Program-made: the position numbers and the translations under genes
From: Campylobacterota bacterium
GTDB lineage: Bacteria; Campylobacterota; Campylobacteria; Campylobacterales; Sulfurimonadaceae
Length of the DNA stretch: 64,000 nucleotides
Direction: 5' to 3'
Assembly: GCA_040752835.1 (NCBI GenBank)
Contig: JBFMGG010000005.1
Span: forward strand, 1-64,000
Shown here: one piece after another, positions 59,622-64,000 of the stretch
Layout of the letters: each line of letters begins with the position of its first letter
Numbering within the stretch: position 1 is the first letter of the stretch
Notes under the pieces: model-generated
Seen by the model: the letters and a program-made list of their open reading frames with translations, nothing else
Told to the model about the DNA's origin: nothing
The model's database searches: none

Positions 59622-60247
59622 GAATCGACGCACGGAATCTCGAACATTACTACGGGAGCGAATACGTTCTGCGCGGCGTCGATCTCTCGATCAAACCCGG
59701 GGGATTTACCGCGATCATCGGCGAGAGCGGGAGCGGAAAAACGACCCTGCTCTCGATCCTCTCGACGCTGCTGCGCCCCACTTCGGGGAGCGTTACCTAC
59801 GAAGGGAAAACCCTCGATGAGGTGGGGGACATCGACGTCTTCCGCCGCCGAAACGTCGGTTTCGTATTCCAGTTTCACTATCTGATCTCCTATCTGACGC
59901 TGCGCGAAAACGTCGCCCTCTCCGCGCTGGATGAGGCCCTGATCGATCCGTTGATGGAACGGCTGGGCATTTTGCGCCTTCGCGGACGCTACAGCGACGA
60001 AGTTTCCGGCGGGGAACGCCAGCGCGCGGCGATCGCCCGGGCGCTGATCAACCGTCCCTCCGTCGTTTTCGCCGACGAGCCGACGGGAAACCTCGATACG
60101 AAAAATGCGTTGGGCGTCTACGAACTCTTTCGCGAATTTTCGGGGAGCGGGACCGGTTTTATCGTCGCCTCGCACGACAAGAAGATCGCCGATTTCGCCG
60201 ATACGATCATTGAAATGGAGGACGGGATTGTTACGAAAATTTCTTGA
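59618..60247 (+). CDS. ABC transporter ATP-binding protein (LolD/MacB type)
   Basis: 209 residues. Walker A GESGSGKTT, Q-loop VFQFHYL, signature VSGGERQRA, Walker B VVFADEPTGNLD, and switch His in VASHDKK. The GNLDT form is typical of the LolD/MacB/FtsE group that pairs with FtsX-like permeases. ATG 59618 overlaps the permease stop (ATGA). Confidence 0.92.
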   Translation: MRIDARNLEHYYGSEYVLRGVDLSIKPGGFTAIIGESGSGKTTLLSILSTLLRPTSGSVTYEGKTLDEVGDIDVFRRRNVGFVFQFHYLISYLTLRENVALSALDEALIDPLMERLGILRLRGRYSDEVSGGERQRAAIARALINRPSVVFADEPTGNLDTKNALGVYELFREFSGSGTGFIVASHDKKIADFADTIIEMEDGIVTKIS

Positions 60248-61772
60248 CGCGCAGCTCCCTCTTTTGCTGCTGTGGCTGATCCTCGGGCTCTTCGCGGGGC
60301 TCGTGTACGCGCTGGAGATGGTCGGGCTCGAAGCCACGGGGACGCTGCTCTCTCCCGAACGGGCGCGCTCGTTGCACATTTCGCAGATGCTGTACGGATT
60401 TTTTCCCCTGCTCCTTTCGCTGCTGCCGTTTGCATTGTTTGAAAAAGAGGGGGTTCTCAGCGAAACGGCCCTGGCTCACCTGGCGCGCTATTTCGTCGTC
60501 TGGAACCTGTTTTTGCTCTTTATGAGCATGGCGATCTTGTTCGGCAACATTCGGGGACTGCCGTTTTACGATTTCCCTTACGAACTCAACTTTCTGCTGG
60601 CGTTCAGCGGGCTTTTTTACCTTCTGGCACTTCTGGACGCCCTGCGCCGTTACGAAAAGCGGCCCGTTTGGGTCAACGTTTCGCTCTTTGCCGTGATCGC
60701 CGCGCCCATAGCCCTCGTCGTTTTGATGAACCCCCAGTACGGGCAGGTCGAAAAGAGCCTCATCGGCCCTCACGGGGACAATACGCTGGGGATGAGTTTT
60801 ACCTTGATTCCGATCTATTACCTTCTGATCAAGCTGGTTGCGCCGAACGAATTCCGTCCCCGCGGACACTGGTTGTGGATCGTTCCGCTGGCGGGGTATC
60901 TCGTGTCGCTGGTAATCCGGAATTTTTTCCACCCCCTGAGTTACAACGAAGAGTGGTTTTTCCAGTACCTGACCCTGCTCTATCTGCCGCTGTTGTGGAT
61001 TTGGCTGAGGGATGCGGGGGTGACATTCGCCCTCAACCCCTATCTGATCCTCTCGATCGCCGCGTTCGTCTTCGTGGACGTGCAGGGGAACATTCTCTTC
61101 ATCCCCGAACTGCGGGAACTGATCCACCGCAACGACCTGGTTGTGGGGCATGCCCACATCGCGATGGGGCTTGGGGTGGCGTTTATGGCGCTCACCATTG
61201 CCCATCATCTCATGGGGCGTCTGTTCCGACGGATCCACGCACTGGTCTGGACCCTCCTGATGGCGGTAATGGCGGGGGTACTCACCGTTGCCGGAGTGAT
61301 CGAAGCGGGGCTTGTCGAAGGGGCCGTCGAGCCGATGCTCACGCTACGGGCGATCGCGGGAGCGGCATTGCTGGCGATGGTGATCGCGTTGGCGTACGAA
61401 CGGCTGGCGCTGCGTTTGAACACGCCGCTGCGGATCTATCACGCCCTCGGCGTCGCCGGCGACGCGGGAGGGGGGATTGTGTTGCTGATCGGCGGCGGGG
61501 TCCTTTTCGAACTGCTGGGATTCCGTTTTACGGGGACGTTCGAATACATCGTGTTCGCCTTTATGATCGGCACCGGGCTGGCCCACTGGGCGGGTTTGAT
61601 GGGCGACGAAGAGCGCTTCGCCGATCTCACCGCGCAGGTAAGGGCGGTGTGCGCGTCGGTATTCGCCGCGCTGTACATGGCTGGGACGCTTGACGCTCTC
61701 GCCCTTTTGGTCGCGGTCTACGACGGAGCGTTTGCTTTGCTGTACTGGCTTGTCTTGCGGAGCCGCACATGA
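60228..61772 (+). CDS. divergent heme-copper oxidase / NO-reductase-like subunit I
   Basis: 514 residues with ~13 hydrophobic helices, from TTG 60228 (GGAGG 6 nt upstream, overlapping the ATPase gene by 20 nt). His residues sit as in C-family (cbb3/NOR) subunits: H50 (RARSLHISQM, low-spin heme), H182 (GPHGDNTLGMSFTLIPIYY, CuB-like), H235 (NFFHPLSYN; the canonical HH is reduced to one His), and H308/H310 (VVGHAHIAMG, heme pair). The metal site may be incomplete. No partner heme-c subunit is beside it. Confidence 0.65.
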   Translation: MLRKFLDAQLPLLLLWLILGLFAGLVYALEMVGLEATGTLLSPERARSLHISQMLYGFFPLLLSLLPFALFEKEGVLSETALAHLARYFVVWNLFLLFMSMAILFGNIRGLPFYDFPYELNFLLAFSGLFYLLALLDALRRYEKRPVWVNVSLFAVIAAPIALVVLMNPQYGQVEKSLIGPHGDNTLGMSFTLIPIYYLLIKLVAPNEFRPRGHWLWIVPLAGYLVSLVIRNFFHPLSYNEEWFFQYLTLLYLPLLWIWLRDAGVTFALNPYLILSIAAFVFVDVQGNILFIPELRELIHRNDLVVGHAHIAMGLGVAFMALTIAHHLMGRLFRRIHALVWTLLMAVMAGVLTVAGVIEAGLVEGAVEPMLTLRAIAGAALLAMVIALAYERLALRLNTPLRIYHALGVAGDAGGGIVLLIGGGVLFELLGFRFTGTFEYIVFAFMIGTGLAHWAGLMGDEERFADLTAQVRAVCASVFAALYMAGTLDALALLVAVYDGAFALLYWLVLRSRT

Positions 61773-62725
61773 ATTTCCTCGTCATTGTCCTGAGTTCCCA
61801 GCTGCTGTATTATCTTCTGATCGCCCAGACGGGGGTGGTCGGGGCGTTCGATTCGCATATCCACGACCTTTTCACCCTCCCCATCGGCGGAATCGTCGGA
61901 GCTTTGCTCAGTGCCTACTGGCGCCATCACGAGGTTCGGCAGGAACTCTATTTTCTCTTCGGTGCCCAGATCATCATTTCGTGGTTCTACCCCAACTATT
62001 CGCTGGGGATGTTGCTGGCGCTCGGATTCGTAGTCGGGTATACGACGCCGCTGATGCTCTATCTCTTCGGCAACCAAAGCCGCCTGCATCTGGCCGTCGG
62101 GCTGGCGATTTCGTATGCGGCGGGGACGGCGTTTTACACCTATCCCTTCGGTGAACGCGACGTCATTGCCGTGGTGTTGCCGGCGATTTCCGTCGCAGCG
62201 CTTTTTTTCGCCCGAACCGGGGCGATTCACCGCCCCAAGTCGCACGCCTTCGACTGGCCCGGAGTCGGGGTGATGATGTTGTGGATCTTTGCCGATTCGG
62301 CATTGTTTGAAACCCTCAGCCGCTCGGGGGATATGGACATCTGGAGCGAATACACGCTGCTCATCGTCACGTCCCATCTGCTGGGGGTTTATCTGGCCTA
62401 CCGCTACGGGCAGGAACTGATGTCGCAGACCCGCACGGTCTGGCTGCTGTTCGCGCTGAGCTACCTGCTTTACTGGATCCGGCAGCCGATCGTACTGGCG
62501 ATTGTTTATCCGGTCGTCATTTCGTACTATAATGTTCTTTTGTTTCAAAAACTGGTTGCGATGCGGGACGTTCGGCTGATCGCCCTCTCGATGGTGGGTG
62601 TGGGCTGGATCGCCGCTTCGGCGGCAAACGGCGTGGCTTTGGCCCAGCAGCTCTGGATCGCCGCGGTTGTGTTGGGGCTTTTCGCCCTCGTTTATCCATT
62701 TATTTTCAGGAGGTATGCATTATGA
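61769..62725 (+). CDS. polytopic membrane protein, function unknown
   Basis: 318 residues with nine or ten predicted helices and few charged residues. No recognised family motif; a His/Asp stretch GAFDSHIHDLF lies between helices 1 and 2. It overlaps the heme-copper-like gene and the YceI gene by 4 nt each, so it may be a partner subunit or a transporter in the same module. Confidence 0.65.
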   Translation: MNFLVIVLSSQLLYYLLIAQTGVVGAFDSHIHDLFTLPIGGIVGALLSAYWRHHEVRQELYFLFGAQIIISWFYPNYSLGMLLALGFVVGYTTPLMLYLFGNQSRLHLAVGLAISYAAGTAFYTYPFGERDVIAVVLPAISVAALFFARTGAIHRPKSHAFDWPGVGVMMLWIFADSALFETLSRSGDMDIWSEYTLLIVTSHLLGVYLAYRYGQELMSQTRTVWLLFALSYLLYWIRQPIVLAIVYPVVISYYNVLLFQKLVAMRDVRLIALSMVGVGWIAASAANGVALAQQLWIAAVVLGLFALVYPFIFRRYAL

Positions 62726-63249
62726 AAAAACTGTTGTTTGGGACGCTCGTACTGGCCGCATCGCTCTACGCCGGGAATCTCGGGTTCGAATCGGGGGTGA
62801 TCAAAGCCCATACGGAAGTTTTCGGGGACAGCTCGATCGACCCGATGTTCAAAAAAGCCCATTCGAAACTTTCGATGGACGCTGACCCTTCGACTTTGCG
62901 CGGCACGATCGAAGTGAGCATCGGCGATTTTATCAGCGACAACAAAAAACGCGACGCCAACATGTACGAAGCGATGGAATCGGACAAATTCCCCAAAGCC
63001 TCGTTTGAGATCAAAGAGGTTGTCGCCAAGGGAGGAGACAACTACCTTCTTAAAGGGACGATGAATCTGCACGGCGTCGCGAAAGCGATGAATTTCGAGG
63101 GAACCGTCGCCGAGGAAGCGGGCAAGGTGCGTATCAAGGCCAAAAGCGCGATGAAAATGTCCGATTTCGGCATTCAGCCGCCGAAAATGGTGTTTCTCGT
63201 CGTTCGCGATCAGGTCGATTTGAACGTCGACGTCGTCTTGAAACGGTAA
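62722..63249 (+). CDS. exported YceI-family protein
   Basis: 175 residues with signal peptide (LLFGTLVLAASLYAG). The YceI lipocalin-like pattern is present: GTIEVSIGDFISDNKKRDANM, FPKASFEIKEV, KGTMNLHGVAKAMNF. YceI proteins bind isoprenoid chains (polyprenyl or quinone-like) in a beta-barrel. It is the last gene of the coupled operon and overlaps the convergent metallo-hydrolase by 40 nt. An isoprenoid ligand might be the substrate of the ABC system (inference). Confidence 0.85.
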   Translation: MKKLLFGTLVLAASLYAGNLGFESGVIKAHTEVFGDSSIDPMFKKAHSKLSMDADPSTLRGTIEVSIGDFISDNKKRDANMYEAMESDKFPKASFEIKEVVAKGGDNYLLKGTMNLHGVAKAMNFEGTVAEEAGKVRIKAKSAMKMSDFGIQPPKMVFLVVRDQVDLNVDVVLKR

Positions 63250-64000
63250 ATCTCCCCGATTGCGAGGACTCGCGCCGCGTCGGCCGCCCCTTCGCGTTCG
63301 ATCAACTCTTTGAACCACGCCGCGGGTTCGTCCAGCGGTTCATCCGAGAGACGGAACGTCCCGTAATGGATCGGGATGAGCGTCGCGGCCCCCAGATCGC
63401 GAAACGCCCGGATCGCTTCGGGGGGGTTGAGATGGTTGGGCCGCATGATCGCTTCGGGGCGATAAGCCCCGATCGGCAGAAACGCTTCGTCGATCGCAAA
63501 CCGTTCCGAAATCTCGCCGAAATGTTCCCCATACCCCGTGTCTCCGGCATGGTAGAGGGTGTGCTCGGCATTTTGGATCACGTATCCTCCCCACAGTGCC
63601 TTGTTGGTGTCAAAAGGGGTCCGTTTGCTCCAGTGCAGGGCGGGGACAAGGGTGATGAAAAGTCCCCCGACCATCAGCGATTCCCACCATTCCAGCTCAA
63701 AACACCGTTCCCTCGTCATCTCGTTTTTCAAATAACGCCAGAACCCCTGGGGGGCGACGACGATGGTTTCGGGATTGCGCCGCAGCAGCTCGATGACCGA
63801 ACGTTTGTCGAAATGGTCGTAGTGGGCGTGGGTGATGAGGACCAGGTCGGCGGCGAGACGCTCACGCGGCACCGGAAGGGGTGTGTGGCGCCCATACATC
63901 GGGATCCCGCCAAAAACCGGATCGATCGCGACGGTCGTGCCGCCGATATTCAGCCATAACGTGGCATGCCCCATCCACATCGCGTATTCGCCCTGCGGAA
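63210..64000 (-). CDS. UlaG/NAPE-PLD-like metallo-beta-lactamase-fold hydrolase, 5' end beyond window
   Basis: At least 263 residues; the frame is still open at the right edge. The zinc-site motif THAHYDHFDKRSV, the MGHATLWLN start of the fold, HAGDTGYG and the HLNPPEA ... PIHYGTF segments fit the UlaG/NAPE-PLD branch. A Met at 63980 could start it, but the family needs sequence before MGHAT, so the true start probably lies outside. It converges on YceI with a 40-nt overlap. Confidence 0.8.
   Translation of the reverse strand, partial: PQGEYAMWMGHATLWLNIGGTTVAIDPVFGGIPMYGRHTPLPVPRERLAADLVLITHAHYDHFDKRSVIELLRRNPETIVVAPQGFWRYLKNEMTRERCFELEWWESLMVGGLFITLVPALHWSKRTPFDTNKALWGGYVIQNAEHTLYHAGDTGYGEHFGEISERFAIDEAFLPIGAYRPEAIMRPNHLNPPEAIRAFRDLGAATLIPIHYGTFRLSDEPLDEPAAWFKELIEREGAADAARVLAIGEIYRFKTTSTFKST

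Noticed and set aside
1-64000. CRISPR arrays, insertion sequences, prophage, tRNA genes
   Set aside because: I looked for regular direct repeats, transposase motifs, integrase genes and tRNA-like cloverleaf ends and found none that I could support.

Overview
The window looks like a chromosomal segment of a sulfur-oxidising Campylobacterota bacterium, probably Sulfurimonadaceae (Sulfuricurvum/Sulfurimonas-like). This is inferred from the gene families: periplasmic molybdo-enzyme, c-type cytochromes, NapH-type polyferredoxins, many chemosensory and c-di-GMP proteins, and AT-rich -10 boxes in an otherwise moderately GC-rich sequence. Coding density is very high and many genes overlap by 1-20 nt. 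I saw no insertion sequence, prophage, CRISPR array or tRNA.

Layout. 1-102 is the 3' part of a 5S rRNA. 532-3681 holds a FadL-type outer-membrane protein and two exported DUF302-like or orphan proteins. 3748-5751 (-) has mrp/apbC, an unknown gene and an LRV-repeat gene. 6059-14588 (+) is a respiratory cluster: rhodanese, Tat-exported type II DMSO-reductase-family alpha, FeS beta, heme-b/heme-c gamma, a Cys-containing exported protein, a TorD-like chaperone and a poly-[4Fe-4S] ferredoxin. 14644-19901 is mostly (-) housekeeping: moaC, DUF493, mobA, DUF2780, leuC. 19958-25944 (-) is a TonB-linked uptake operon with receptor, exported metal-binding-like protein, polyferredoxin, CcdA-like protein and TonB. 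26050-30206 (-) has a second polyferredoxin, a thioredoxin-like protein and a pair of cytochrome bd-superfamily subunits, each with a C-terminal c-type heme domain.

30519-44115 is mixed: an ArsC-like protein, an MCP, a deaminase, an M15 peptidase, a DUF389 protein, two adjacent four-CBS c-di-GMP enzymes, a small cytochrome c, an RMD1-like protein, an OmpA-like protein and a possible replication-linked pair. 44334-56832 (+) is a complete accessory chemosensory operon: PAS-kinase, response regulator, CheY, CheW, a frameshifted MCP, a small ORF, CheA, CheR, a PAS/degenerate-MCP protein, a degenerate kinase, CheD and CheB. 58087-63249 (+) is a tightly coupled operon: exported thioredoxin-fold-like protein, FtsX-type ABC permease, ATPase, divergent heme-copper-oxidase-like protein, polytopic membrane protein and YceI. 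The window ends in a metallo-hydrolase that runs off the edge.

The genes suggest an organism that oxidises reduced sulfur or a related substrate in the periplasm, passes electrons to c-type cytochromes and unusual oxidases, makes its own molybdopterin cofactor (moaC, mobA) and couples energy status to taxis and c-di-GMP. Four promoters (TonB receptor, bd-like oxidase, CBS-GGDEF, chemosensory operon), and less perfectly a fifth (rhodanese/molybdo-enzyme), share one layout: a TAAC-type half-site 26 nt upstream of the -10 box and usually a second one 11 nt further in. A common regulator could link these modules. The bd-like oxidase operon also has a leader with long nested inverted repeats.
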